A DNA stretch of 64,000 nucleotides from an uncultured Amylibacter sp. (GTDB lineage Bacteria; Pseudomonadota; Alphaproteobacteria; Rhodobacterales; Rhodobacteraceae), in contig OX044354.1 of the NCBI GenBank assembly GCA_943846615.1, positions 2,559,001 to 2,623,000 on the forward strand, in the 5' to 3' direction. Shown piece by piece: positions 25,468 through 34,091 of the stretch; within the stretch, counting starts at the first letter, position 1, and each line of letters begins with the position of its first letter. The notes below the pieces were generated by a model that was not told the DNA's origin, did no database searches, and was given only the letters and a program-made list of their open reading frames with translations. The position numbers and the translations under genes are program-made.

Positions 25468-25500
25468 AAAAAGGCTCGGTGATTTCTCACCAAGCCTTTT
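25468..25500 (-). terminator. Rho-independent terminator after tRNA-His
   Basis: On the minus strand AAGGCTTGGTGA-gaaa-TCACCGAGCCTT forms a 12-bp stem with one U-G wobble, followed by TTTTT. It lies four bases beyond the encoded CCA of tRNA-His and ends its transcript before the enoyl-CoA hydratase-like gene. Confidence 0.88.
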
Positions 25501-25503
25501 CAA

Positions 25504-25580
25504 TGGTACCGACGCCCCGACTTGAACAGGGTGCCTCCTGATCCACAATCAGGCGCTCTAACCGGATGAGCTACGCCGGC
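25504..25580 (-). tRNA. tRNA-His (anticodon GTG)
   Basis: A complete cloverleaf is readable on the minus strand: acceptor GCCGGCG paired with CGTCGGT (G1-U72 wobble), D-arm GCTC/GAGC, anticodon stem CCTGA/TCAGG with loop TTGTGGA (anticodon GTG), T-arm CCCTG/CGGGG with TTCAAGT, discriminator A73 and encoded CCA. There is no encoded G-1 and no C73, the known peculiarity of alphaproteobacterial tRNA-His whose HisRS does not need G-1. It is a single-gene transcript with its own promoter and terminator. Confidence 0.96.
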
Positions 25581-25589
25581 ATTAAGGGT

Positions 25590-25618
25590 CATTTAGCCCA
25601 AGCTTTCGCGGCTGGCAA
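25590..25618 (-). promoter_or_regulatory. Promoter of tRNA-His
   Basis: On the minus strand TTGCCA (-35, 25613-25618) and TAAATG (-10, 25590-25595) are separated by 17 bp. The mature tRNA begins ten bases after the -10 box, leaving a very short 5' leader. Both position and spacing fit sigma-70. Confidence 0.55.
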
Positions 25619-25692
25619 GTCCGATCACGCTTGAAATTGTCACTTTCTCTTGTTAGTTCGAAAAAACATTCAATGGGCATAGGTGAAAGATC

Positions 25693-25881
25693 ATGGGTAT
25701 CAATTCAGAAGTTGAAATTGAAGCGAATTTACAGATTGGCCCGACCTCCGATGGTATGGTGCGCCTGTATATTGAGGGTAAAGACATCGAAATTCCGTTG
25801 GATTTTGACCCTGAAGAGGCGGACGAGATCGCAGAAGAGATTCGCGCCGCCGCCGCAAAGGCACGTGCGCAGAAACGCTAA
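25693..25881 (+). CDS. DUF6324 family protein
   Basis: A 62-residue soluble, acidic protein of the roseobacter family DUF6324. Its N-terminus (MGINSEVEIEANLQIGPTSD) and the segment IEIPLDFDPEEADEIAEEI are typical; it ends in an Ala/Lys-rich helix. No catalytic motif or membrane span is seen. The start at 25693 has a weak purine-rich site upstream. It converges on mmcB with a 4-bp CTAA stop overlap. Function unknown. Confidence 0.85.
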   Translation: MGINSEVEIEANLQIGPTSDGMVRLYIEGKDIEIPLDFDPEEADEIAEEIRAAAAKARAQKR

Positions 25882-26309
25882 AGGCGCGGATCTGTTAAGG
25901 ATTGCAGGCGTTGCGCGGCGTTACGTGCAAATTTTAAGGTCAGTTTTTTGCGCCGCGCCGCGGCAAGGGTGGTATTCGGTGCGTCACGGATGATTTCTGC
26001 GCCGTAACCGTCGGCGAGTATTATGCCTGTTTCATCTGGAAGTAGTTCGGTTGGGAAATCGGGGCTGACGGCCCAGAAATATTGATCACACCATTCCAGA
26101 TAGCCATGCCATTTATCGTCAGATTGAAAATCTGCCTTACTTGACTTGCATTCAATAATCCAAATTTCGCCTTTTGCACCAATTGCCATTACATCAACAC
26201 GTAGACCAGAAGTAGGAACGAATTCCAAAAGAGGGCTGAAATTTAGGCTGTGAAGGTGTCTGGCGACACCGCGTGCCAACAGTTGGCCAGGTTGGTGGTT
26301 TTCATGCAT
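25878..26309 (-). CDS. mmcB: MmcB family DNA repair protein
   Basis: A 143-residue protein of the restriction-endonuclease-like (PD-(D/E)xK) fold: the core VDVMAIGAKGEIWIIECKSSKADF gives Asp, Glu-x-Lys active-site residues. MmcB of Caulobacter is an SOS- and DnaA-controlled repair factor active against mitomycin C damage, and this protein has its length and motif order. I see no convincing LexA box just upstream. It lies 27 bp downstream of a large glycosyltransferase gene on the same strand, so the two may share a transcript despite unrelated roles. Confidence 0.85.
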   Translation of the reverse strand: MHENHQPGQLLARGVARHLHSLNFSPLLEFVPTSGLRVDVMAIGAKGEIWIIECKSSKADFQSDDKWHGYLEWCDQYFWAVSPDFPTELLPDETGIILADGYGAEIIRDAPNTTLAAARRKKLTLKFARNAAQRLQSLTDPRL

Positions 26310-26336
26310 GACCGCATCGTAGCCGTGAGCGCGGTG

Positions 26337-28733
26337 TTAGATCAAGCCAAGTTCACTTAAGCGGCCTTTATATGTTTGGGCCAGCTTTTCGGGGCTGTAT
26401 TTTTGTTGAACCAATGCCTGACCACGTGCGGCACGTTGTTGTGCGAGGATAGGTTTCTCGAAAACGTCCAACATAGTTTGCACCAGATCATTGGTGGGAA
26501 TATCCGCCCATTTCGCACCTTTGGCGTTATAGATTGAATGACCCGTAGGAACAGGAACCAAGGGGGCATCAACTGGAAAGCTGGTGTCATCATTACAGAA
26601 GTCTCTGACGCCGCCCCAGTTGGTGACGATGGTTGGTTTTTGCAAGCCAAGGGCATAGGCGGGCATGTATCCAAAGCCCTCGCCGCGATGAGATGAAACC
26701 ACGCAATCCGCCCGCGCCATCAAGCGGAATAGGTATTCGAGGGGCAACATTTTTTCGATTAAGGTGATGCGTGGGTCGATATGGGCGGCGGCGCGAATTT
26801 GTGCCATTTGTCCATTGGGATCACCCCAATGATTTGCCATGCCTGGGGTGGATTTGATAACCAATCTGACGTCAGGGTTTCTACCATGTGGGAACGCACG
26901 CTGGAAAGCGTTTATGGTCGCCATTGGGTTTTTACGTTCGACAGAGGAGTGGAAATCAAAGGCGCAAAAGAAGGTGAATAGGTTTGCGTCGGGGCGGGTG
27001 ATTTTGGCCAAGCTGGCGAGGTAGGGGAGTTCATGCAATGCCTTGCCAACCATCGTAACGTGATTGGCACCTGCATTGCGGTACAGATCGGCGACGAAAT
27101 TTGTTGGTGCCCATACCTCGTTTACCATTGCGGTTCCGAGTTTGTGCACATCGGGCAGTTTGCTGGTTTCCCACAGGTAAAAGCCAATGTGATAGATGTC
27201 TTTGCGATAGGCGAATTGCGGGGTCATAATATTGGCTGGGACCCGTTCGGCATTTACGTGGTGGAGAACGAAGTTTCCTTTGGGTTTCAATGCGCCACGC
27301 GCTTTGAGTTCATTACGATTGAAACCATCTTCTAGGTTTCTGCATCTGTATAATAACTTAATATTATCAAAGGCATGTAGTGACATGTTCATGTTGTTTG
27401 CAAGGCCGGTGTGTTGATTTGGGAAGCCGATAACCTCGACCTGAGGTGAGGGGGGTGTTTTGCGGCTAGGAACGGACAAGAATGGCTCGAGTTCGGGTGC
27501 CAGTGGATACATAGATCTATGGAACCAGCGTGCGATTTCCTTGGCTGTCCATGGCTCTTTGATTTTGGTGAGCGAAAGATCGATACGACACAGCATTGCC
27601 ATTAAAATAGCCATACCTGTTGGGCCAGTGCTGTGAGGTTGTTTGAAAAGGAGGGTTTTTATTTCTGGCGTAAATGCAGGTGCGGTTTTGGGGTCGTCGA
27701 GGAAGGCAACCATTTCAGCGGCAAAGGGATTGTCGATTTCGTCAGTGATATTTGGTTCGGACAATGGCATGCGCGGCACCCAGAATTCGGGCAGTTTTTC
27801 GCGCGCTGTTGTGTGATACCAATTCAGGGCATCCTGTTGTCCCTGTGAGTTTTGTAAATCGAATTTATGGGTCGGGTTATAGGTTTGCAAAAGGTGGTTG
27901 GCGTATTTTGGTAGATTGTTCGATTTGTCCAAGGTTAATGCCATGTCGACAGCAGGGTATGGCGGTGCGCAGTGGGATGTTTTTTGACCATATGCGAAAG
28001 GATGCGCGCGGAGGCGTTTTATCAAACTGGTTTTGCGCAATTCGGGGATACTGGCCAATTTGCACAAATCCATTAACGCGGCGTCCTGTGAGCCTGTTGC
28101 CAGTAAAAAGCGTAGCAATCTGTGAGGCGTAAAGTGTGTGTTTTCATCGCCAAAATTGGCGTGTTCCAAGACTGTATGTTCAGCGATTTTGAAATCTGTT
28201 TCTACCAGATCTTCGCCCGTTATGATGTTCGTAATTTCATTTGCGGTTTTGCCGCCGAAGGATAGTTGCGTGACAGTGCCCAAAGGTAGGACACGTACCA
28301 TCGTTCGTTGTACCTTGTTGCCCACGACAATCGCACGCCGCCCTGACTTTTGTAGTTGTTGGACGAAATTTATCGCACGTATCTGCTCCTTGGCTTTGCC
28401 CCACAAATGAGTAGAGCGGTAGCGTGGTGCGGTGAGTGAATCTAAGAATACAATTACATGATCGTAGCGTATCAAGAATTCGCTGGTTTTGGCGTATTTA
28501 TATGGAGTGCGAAAATTCATGACACGACGCGCAAAGGGGCTGGAGGTTGGGGAGACTGTTTCAACCTTGTGTCCTGTGTCGATGAGATGTGCCGTTAGTT
28601 TTAACATTTCTAACCGCATTTCGGATTGGTTTGCGCTGGATTCACCGTAAATCAAAATGCTTTTGGGTCGCGGGAAGGCTGATGGGCGCGTCGCATCTTT
28701 CAGGGAAATAAAAGGTTTTTGGTCGAACTGCAT
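26337..28733 (-). CDS. Large glycosyltransferase with C-terminal GT4-like domain
   Basis: A 798-residue protein. The C-terminal part (about 470-795) is a GT-B/GT4-type glycosyltransferase: YHIGFYLWETSKLPD, a nucleotide-sugar region around FTFFCAFDFHSSVERKNPM, and HRGEGFGYMPAYALGLQKPT with the Glu-rich donor-binding motif. The first about 450 residues match nothing I recognise, except a beta-alpha start SILIYGESSANQSEMRLEM that may be a second Rossmann-like domain. There is no signal peptide. The ATG at 28733 is preferred; a GTG at 28763 is possible. Probably a cell-surface polysaccharide enzyme; substrate unknown. Confidence 0.85.
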   Translation of the reverse strand: MQFDQKPFISLKDATRPSAFPRPKSILIYGESSANQSEMRLEMLKLTAHLIDTGHKVETVSPTSSPFARRVMNFRTPYKYAKTSEFLIRYDHVIVFLDSLTAPRYRSTHLWGKAKEQIRAINFVQQLQKSGRRAIVVGNKVQRTMVRVLPLGTVTQLSFGGKTANEITNIITGEDLVETDFKIAEHTVLEHANFGDENTHFTPHRLLRFLLATGSQDAALMDLCKLASIPELRKTSLIKRLRAHPFAYGQKTSHCAPPYPAVDMALTLDKSNNLPKYANHLLQTYNPTHKFDLQNSQGQQDALNWYHTTAREKLPEFWVPRMPLSEPNITDEIDNPFAAEMVAFLDDPKTAPAFTPEIKTLLFKQPHSTGPTGMAILMAMLCRIDLSLTKIKEPWTAKEIARWFHRSMYPLAPELEPFLSVPSRKTPPSPQVEVIGFPNQHTGLANNMNMSLHAFDNIKLLYRCRNLEDGFNRNELKARGALKPKGNFVLHHVNAERVPANIMTPQFAYRKDIYHIGFYLWETSKLPDVHKLGTAMVNEVWAPTNFVADLYRNAGANHVTMVGKALHELPYLASLAKITRPDANLFTFFCAFDFHSSVERKNPMATINAFQRAFPHGRNPDVRLVIKSTPGMANHWGDPNGQMAQIRAAAHIDPRITLIEKMLPLEYLFRLMARADCVVSSHRGEGFGYMPAYALGLQKPTIVTNWGGVRDFCNDDTSFPVDAPLVPVPTGHSIYNAKGAKWADIPTNDLVQTMLDVFEKPILAQQRAARGQALVQQKYSPEKLAQTYKGRLSELGLI

Positions 28734-28834
28734 CTCAAATTCCGTTTTGGTTAACAGGGCCACCTTTTCAGCAGGCGGTTAACAAAGGTTAAATGTTTGT
28801 CACTTTGTTTTGATCACAGCAGTGATGCCCCACC

Positions 28835-28863
28835 TTGTAGTGGAGCGAGGAAAGGCATATAGT
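28835..28863 (+). promoter_or_regulatory. Promoter of 6S RNA
   Basis: TTGTAG (28835-28840), a 17-bp spacer and TATAGT (28858-28863) form a good sigma-70 promoter. Predicted transcription starts around 28870, exactly where the 6S closing stem begins. Confidence 0.65.
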
Positions 28864-28869
28864 AGACTT

Positions 28870-29061
28870 TGGCGGGTTCTGCCCTTCTGGTGAGAAGCCC
28901 TATTTCAGTGGCCGATAATCTTTCTTGCGGGAGCTGGCTCTGTGACTGACCCTGGTCTATCATATCCGGCACCCACCTGTTTTACACAGGCAGCGAAATT
29001 TCTCGCTTCCACCGCTGCGTTGAGACGGTTGCAATATACCGAATCTGGTGCGGGCCCGCCG
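28870..29061 (+). ncRNA. ssrS: 6S RNA
   Basis: A roughly 190-nt structured RNA that binds sigma-70 holoenzyme by mimicking an open promoter. Evidence: a closing stem GGCGGG (28871-28876) pairing with CCCGCC (29055-29060); 6S-like internal segments GAGAAGCCCTATTTCAGTGG and GCGGGAGCTGGCTCTGTGAC; a strong promoter ending 7 bp upstream; and position directly before the 5-formyltetrahydrofolate cyclo-ligase gene, the conserved ssrS-ygfA arrangement of proteobacteria. Exact ends are inferred from the closing stem and promoter, so may be off by several bases. Confidence 0.82.
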
Positions 29062-29104
29062 CTTTTGAACTGTTCAAACGCAGTTCTTTTGATACAACAC
29101 CCCC

Positions 29105-29677
29105 ATGAGTGATATTCAAGAATTAAAGGCCATGTGCCGCAAGGCCGCATTTGCCGCGCGCAAAGACGCGCATGGGGCGGGGCTGGACAAGGGCGCGAAT
29201 GCGCAATTGATTTCGTTTCTGAAAATGCAAGCAGATGAATTGGTGATTGCGGCCTATATGCCGATCCGCACCGAGGTGTCGCCGTTACCCGCGATGGAAA
29301 AAATGGCGCTTAGGGAGCGTGATATTTGTGTGCCTGTGGTGATTGGTAATGGGCAACCGTTAGAATTCCACCGCTGGACGCCTGATGGCAAGATGGTTGA
29401 GGGTGCTTTTGGTGCGATGATACCTGCCGAACGTGAGGTGATGGAACCTGATGTCGTGATCACGCCGTTGGCTGCGTTTGATATGAATGGTTATCGTTTG
29501 GGATACGGCGGCGGTTTTTATGATCGCAGTTTCGAACAATTAAGTGAAAAGAAACCCATTCAGGCGATTGGCTATGCCTATGATGCCCAAGAAGTGATGA
29601 TGGTACCGCGCGAAAAGACCGATTTTCGCCTGAATGCGGTGATTACAGAGAAGGGCATCTTGTCCTTCGAGGATTAG
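29105..29677 (+). CDS. 5-formyltetrahydrofolate cyclo-ligase
   Basis: A 190-residue ATP-dependent enzyme converting 5-formyl-THF to 5,10-methenyl-THF (YgfA/MTHFS family). Motifs: N-terminal CRKAAFAARKDAH (ATP-binding basic patch), PIRTEVSPLPAM, and the signature GYRLGYGGGFYDRSFE. Length is normal. There is no strong ribosome site; the ATG lies about 40 bases after the 6S RNA 3' stem, so it is probably read through from ssrS or expressed from that promoter. The YmdB-like gene follows 17 bp later. Confidence 0.92.
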   Translation: MSDIQELKAMCRKAAFAARKDAHGAGLDKGANAQLISFLKMQADELVIAAYMPIRTEVSPLPAMEKMALRERDICVPVVIGNGQPLEFHRWTPDGKMVEGAFGAMIPAEREVMEPDVVITPLAAFDMNGYRLGYGGGFYDRSFEQLSEKKPIQAIGYAYDAQEVMMVPREKTDFRLNAVITEKGILSFED

Positions 29678-29694
29678 GCGCGTATCGGAGAGTT

Positions 29695-30510
29695 ATGAGA
29701 TTATTATTCCTAGGTGATGTGATGGGCCGTACCGGCCGCAAAGCAGTAAGCGAGCGGCTTAAGAAGTTGCGCGATGAATGGCGTTTGGATTTTGTTGTGG
29801 TGAACGGCGAAAATGCCACGGGCGGTATGGGATTGTCCGCAGGCCATGCAAAGCTGTTGTTAGAGGCGGGTGCGGATTGTATTACATTGGGTGATCATGC
29901 GTTTGATCAGCGTGATATGTTGGCGTTTTGTGAGCAAGAGCCACGCATTGTACGCCCGTTGAATTTTGCCAAAGCAGCACCAGGCAAGGGTGTGCGGGTG
30001 ATTAAGGCCCAAAATGGTAAGAAGGTTTTGGTGGCGCAGGCATTGGGCCAAGTGTTTATGAAAAAGCCGTTTGATGATCCGTTTTCCGCGCTGGATGGCA
30101 CATTGCGCACGGCCCCGATGGGTGGTGCCGTGGATGCAGTGATTGTTGATTTTCATGCTGAGGCGACATCCGAAAAGGTGGCGATGGGGCATTGGTTGGA
30201 CGGACGTGCATCGATGGTGGTAGGCACGCATACGCATATCCCAACTGCGGATGCACAGATTTTGCCGCGTGGCACGGCGCATCAATCGGATGCGGGAATG
30301 TGTGGCGATTATAACAGCGTGATTGGCATGCAAAAGGATGAACCTTTGCGTCGGTTTATTACGGGCATGAACAAGGAACGTTTTACACCTGCGGCGGATG
30401 AAGCGACGTTGTGCGGATTGTTTGTGGAAACAGACGACGCAACAGGATTGGCCAAAGAGGTTGTACAAATCCGCGTTGGTGGGCGTTTGCAACAATCGGT
30501 TCCTGCATGA
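29695..30510 (+). CDS. TIGR00282/YmdB family metallophosphoesterase
   Basis: A 271-residue metallophosphoesterase with the family signatures FLGDVMGRTGRKAV, VVVNGENATGGMG, CITLGDHAFDQRD, VIVDFHAEATSEKVAMG and VVGTHTHIPTADAQI, which supply the dinuclear metal site. Bacillus YmdB hydrolyses 2',3'-cyclic nucleotides and influences mRNA decay and biofilm choice; the alphaproteobacterial role is not established. It sits between the folate gene (17 bp) and a DMT transporter (ATGA overlap), so probably one operon. Confidence 0.92.
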   Translation: MRLLFLGDVMGRTGRKAVSERLKKLRDEWRLDFVVVNGENATGGMGLSAGHAKLLLEAGADCITLGDHAFDQRDMLAFCEQEPRIVRPLNFAKAAPGKGVRVIKAQNGKKVLVAQALGQVFMKKPFDDPFSALDGTLRTAPMGGAVDAVIVDFHAEATSEKVAMGHWLDGRASMVVGTHTHIPTADAQILPRGTAHQSDAGMCGDYNSVIGMQKDEPLRRFITGMNKERFTPAADEATLCGLFVETDDATGLAKEVVQIRVGGRLQQSVPA

Positions 30511-31397
30511 GAAGTCAAACTTGGTTGTATTTACCGCTGACTTTAATTGGGGCGACGTGGGGGTTGACCGTGCCTGCGATGAAAATCGCAGTTGATGACG
30601 GGTATCCTGTAACAGGTGTGTTGTTTTGGCAGGTGTTTTTGGCCTGTTGTATGGCGGTTCTGATTTTTGTACCCAAGCGGCGGAAAGTGCATATGACGCG
30701 GCGGCGTATGGCTTTGTTCGTGTGGATAATGGCCTTTGGGTCTGTTTTGCCCGGGATCGTATCCTATACGGCATCGGCGCAGGTGCCCGCAGGGGTGATG
30801 GCGATTACCCTGTCTATGGTGCCGATTTTTATTATGCCGATTGCTATAATGACGGGGCATGAGATCTTTAAACCGAAGCGGGTATTGGGCGTATTGATGG
30901 GCGCATTGGCAATAGTGTTGCTGATTGGGCCAGAGGCGAGTCTGCCTGATCCCAGCAAGGCAGGCTTTGTTCTGTTGGCGCTGTTGTCGCCGCTGTTTTA
31001 TGCGTTTGAGGATAACTATATCGCCTATTTCGGGCTGGATGGTTTGACGCCGATTGAAACCTTGTTGGGTTCTGCGTTGCTAGGATCGATCATCATGGCG
31101 GTTGTTGTGATGTCGCAGGGAACGTTTATCCCAATTTGGGAAGGCGGGTTTTCCCATGCTGATTGGGCGATTATTGTTATTGGCGTGACGACGGGCATTG
31201 CATATGCAGGGTTTATTTGGATAATCGGCCAAGCAGGGCCTGTTTTTTCAGGTCAAATCGCCTATTTGGTAACGATTTTCGGGGTGCTTTGGTCGATATT
31301 GCTAATCGGTGAGAGTTATTCTGGGTATATTTGGATGGCCTTCGCTGTGATGCTGTTTGGGATGTTTTTGGTACGTCCACGGGGCGAAGGCTCTTGA
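30507..31397 (+). CDS. EamA/DMT-family membrane transporter
   Basis: A 296-residue protein with about ten transmembrane helices in two EamA-type halves (LPLTLIGATWGLTVPAMKIA at the start; GFVLLALLSPLFYAFEDNYI begins the second). The frame stays open 32 codons upstream inside the phosphoesterase gene, but the ATG at 30507 overlapping its TGA as ATGA gives the normal family N-terminus. It is not closely similar to the DMT protein at 15453. Substrate unknown. Confidence 0.87.
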   Translation: MRSQTWLYLPLTLIGATWGLTVPAMKIAVDDGYPVTGVLFWQVFLACCMAVLIFVPKRRKVHMTRRRMALFVWIMAFGSVLPGIVSYTASAQVPAGVMAITLSMVPIFIMPIAIMTGHEIFKPKRVLGVLMGALAIVLLIGPEASLPDPSKAGFVLLALLSPLFYAFEDNYIAYFGLDGLTPIETLLGSALLGSIIMAVVVMSQGTFIPIWEGGFSHADWAIIVIGVTTGIAYAGFIWIIGQAGPVFSGQIAYLVTIFGVLWSILLIGESYSGYIWMAFAVMLFGMFLVRPRGEGS

Positions 31398-31447
31398 GCC
31401 TGTCGGCGTAGACGTTACATTGGGGGCAACGTACAAAGGTTCCCGTT

Positions 31448-33226
31448 ATGTTGGCCGATTTTATACCAGTTGAATACCACGCATATATTTCCATGGCGCT
31501 GATTGCCGTGATGTTTGTTGGATTTATCAAAGAGTTATATCCCACCGAAGTGATTGCATTAAGTGGCGCGGCGTTTTTGATGCTGACGGGGATATTGCCA
31601 TATGGCGATGCGCTGGCGGTATTTTCCAACCCTGCGCCGTGGACGATTGCGGCGATGTTTATTCTGTCGGGGGCTTTGGTGCGCACGGGGGCGTTATCGA
31701 ACCTAACTAGCTATGTAACTGCCAAAGGCGAGCAGAACCCAAAGTTAGTTCTGGCGGGGTTAGGCGTATTTGTGGTGATCGCATCGGCATTTATGAATAA
31801 TACGCCCGTTGTGGTTATTATGATTCCGATTGCATTGCAGATGGCGAAAATTATGGGGGTTTCGGGTTCGAAATTGCTGATCCCGCTGTCCTACATGGCG
31901 ATCTTGGGTGGTATTCTGACGTTGATCGGCACATCGACGAACTTGTTGGTGGATGGCGTGGCACGGGCCGAAGGGTTGGAACCGTTTACGATGTTTGAGG
32001 TGACGCCACTGGCGATTATCCTGGTTTTGTTTGGAGCTGTATATTTGCGGTTGTTTGCGAACAAATTGTTGCCAACACGTGAAAGTATGGCTGACCTATT
32101 GGGCGGCAATAAGTCGAAACGATTTATCACAGAAGTGGTGATCCCACAGGGGAGTTCATTGATTGGTGAGAATGCCTATGCTGTGGAATTGTTTAAGCGC
32201 GATGGTAGCCGTGTGATTGACGTTTTGCGTAGTGATTTGAGTTTGCGCAAAAATATCCGCGATGTCGTCTTGCACGAGGGCGACCGTGTGGTGATTAAAA
32301 CCGCAATGGGAGCGTTGCTGGGTTTGAACGAGGGCACTGATGTACATGTCGCGGATCGCGTCTCGTCCAAAGAAGCCACGACGATAGAGGCATTGATCAC
32401 ACCGGGGTGTCGGATGGTTGGACGTTCAATTGGCAGTATGCGTATTCGGCGTCGGTTTGGTGTGTATCCGTTGGCATTACACCGTAAAAATCAAAACATT
32501 GGGACACAGTTCATCAATACGCCGATCAAGGTTGGTGATACGGTATTATTTGAAGGTGCTGGCGAAGATATTGGGCGCATGGCGCGCGATATGAATTTGG
32601 TGAGCCTGGCGGAACCAACAGAGCGCCCGTATCGCCGTAATAAAGCGCCGATTGTGATCTTGGCCTTGGCCGCGGTGGTGATTTTGGCTGCGCTGGGCGT
32701 TGCTCCGATCTTTAGTGTGGCGGCGGTTGGTGTAGCGGCGGTGTTGTTATCGCGCTGTATCGACGGCGACGAAGCGTTTGATGCCGTTGATGGGCGCTTG
32801 TTGGTGCTGATTTTTTCCATGTTGGCGATTGGTGCGGGATTACAAGCATCGGGCGCTGTGGCGTTGATTGCCAACGCGGTGGCACCGCAATTGCATGGGC
32901 TACATCCGTTTTTCGTGGTTTGGGCAATTTATCTACTGACATCTGTTTTGACGGAATTGGTATCGAACAATGCGGTTGCCGTGGTGGTGACGCCGATTGC
33001 GATTGCGCTGGCAACTGCGCTGGGAATTGATCCACGTCCATTGGTCGTGGCGGTGATGGTTGCCGCCAGCGCCAGTTTTGCTACGCCCATTGGGTATCAG
33101 ACGAATACGTTGGTATATGGGCCGGGCGGTTATGCGTTTACGGATTTCATGAAAATCGGGGTGCCGTTGAATATTTTGATTGGTGTGATTGCTTCGGCGT
33201 TGATCCCGTATTTCTGGCCGTTATAA
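31448..33226 (+). CDS. SLC13/divalent-anion-type permease with two RCK-C domains
   Basis: A 592-residue transporter. N- and C-terminal membrane halves (about 1-210 and 405-592) carry the signatures SAFMNNTPVVVIMIPIALQM, TLIGTSTNLLVDG and ELVSNNAVAVVVTPIAIALA of the CitMHS/SLC13-like sodium-anion symporters. Between them are two TrkA-C (RCK-C) regulatory domains (about 220-390), with GSSLIGENAYAVELF and CRMVGRSIGSMRIRRRFG starting each repeat. Homologues move sulfate or other anions. It ends before a good terminator, so it is the last gene of this run. Confidence 0.9.
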   Translation: MLADFIPVEYHAYISMALIAVMFVGFIKELYPTEVIALSGAAFLMLTGILPYGDALAVFSNPAPWTIAAMFILSGALVRTGALSNLTSYVTAKGEQNPKLVLAGLGVFVVIASAFMNNTPVVVIMIPIALQMAKIMGVSGSKLLIPLSYMAILGGILTLIGTSTNLLVDGVARAEGLEPFTMFEVTPLAIILVLFGAVYLRLFANKLLPTRESMADLLGGNKSKRFITEVVIPQGSSLIGENAYAVELFKRDGSRVIDVLRSDLSLRKNIRDVVLHEGDRVVIKTAMGALLGLNEGTDVHVADRVSSKEATTIEALITPGCRMVGRSIGSMRIRRRFGVYPLALHRKNQNIGTQFINTPIKVGDTVLFEGAGEDIGRMARDMNLVSLAEPTERPYRRNKAPIVILALAAVVILAALGVAPIFSVAAVGVAAVLLSRCIDGDEAFDAVDGRLLVLIFSMLAIGAGLQASGAVALIANAVAPQLHGLHPFFVVWAIYLLTSVLTELVSNNAVAVVVTPIAIALATALGIDPRPLVVAVMVAASASFATPIGYQTNTLVYGPGGYAFTDFMKIGVPLNILIGVIASALIPYFWPL

Positions 33227-33273
33227 TATCTTACCCTTCGAGCAGAGCATATTTGGACAAAGTAAAGAAGGTT

Positions 33274-33301
33274 GGGGCGCTTGAAACCCGCGCCCCTATT
33301 T
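33274..33301 (+). terminator. Rho-independent terminator after the SLC13-type permease
   Basis: GGGGCGC-ttgaaaccc-GCGCCCC (33274-33296) forms a 7-bp GC stem followed by TATTTTAT. It separates the permease from yebC. Confidence 0.75.
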
Positions 33302-33344
33302 TATAAGAAGCGTGCAGATAGATTTATTATAAGGGGTTCGCATC

Positions 33345-34085
33345 ATGGCAGGCCATTCCAAATGGGCAAATATTCAGCACCGTAAAGGGCGCCAAGATAA
33401 GTTGCGTTCAAAGTTGTTTTCGAAATTGTCAAAAGAGATCACGGTTGCGGCGAAGATGGGGGACCCTGATCCAGAGAAAAACCCGCGTTTGCGTTTAGCT
33501 GTGAAAGAAGCGAAATCAAATTCTGTGCCAAAGGACGTGATTGAACGTGCAATTGGTAAGGCCACGGCGTCTGATGGCGAGAACTATGATGAAATCCGTT
33601 ACGAGGGTTATGGCCCGAATGGCGTGGCTGTTATCGTTGAAGCAATGACAGATAATAAAAACCGAACTGCGTCATCTGTACGCTCGTTGTTTACGAAATC
33701 GGGTGGTAATCTGGCGGAAACGGGTGCGGTATCGTTTATGTTCGAGCGCAAAGGCTTGGTTGTTTACAAAGCGGATGTCGCGGATGCGGACACGATGTTT
33801 GAGCACGCGATTGAAGCGGGTGCAGAGGATGTTGAATCATCTGAAGATGGCCATGACATCTACTGTGAGGATACGGATCTGAACGAAGTTTCTAAGGCAC
33901 TGGAGGCAGCGCTGGGTGAAAGTGAGACCACTAAGTTGATTTGGAAGCCAACAACGATGACAGAACTGGATTTGGAAGGTGCGGAGAAATTGATGCGCCT
34001 GATCGAAAATCTGGAAGATGATGATGATATTCAAAACATCACAACCAACATGGATGTGTCTGACGAGATTATGGCACAGCTTTAG
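33345..34085 (+). CDS. yebC: YebC/PmpR family regulatory protein
   Basis: A 246-residue protein of the YebC/TACO1 family with the signature [18 protein letters not shown] at the N-terminus and [20 protein letters not shown] in the middle. Members bind DNA as repressors in some bacteria and act at ribosomes stalled on proline motifs or in mitochondrial translation (TACO1) in others. The length is typical. An AAGGGG purine site precedes the ATG. The desaturase gene follows 6 bp later; the RuvC neighbourhood seen in many bacteria is not present here. Confidence 0.94.
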   Translation: MAGHSKWANIQHRKGRQDKLRSKLFSKLSKEITVAAKMGDPDPEKNPRLRLAVKEAKSNSVPKDVIERAIGKATASDGENYDEIRYEGYGPNGVAVIVEAMTDNKNRTASSVRSLFTKSGGNLAETGAVSFMFERKGLVVYKADVADADTMFEHAIEAGAEDVESSEDGHDIYCEDTDLNEVSKALEAALGESETTKLIWKPTTMTELDLEGAEKLMRLIENLEDDDDIQNITTNMDVSDEIMAQL

Positions 34086-34091
34086 GATCGT

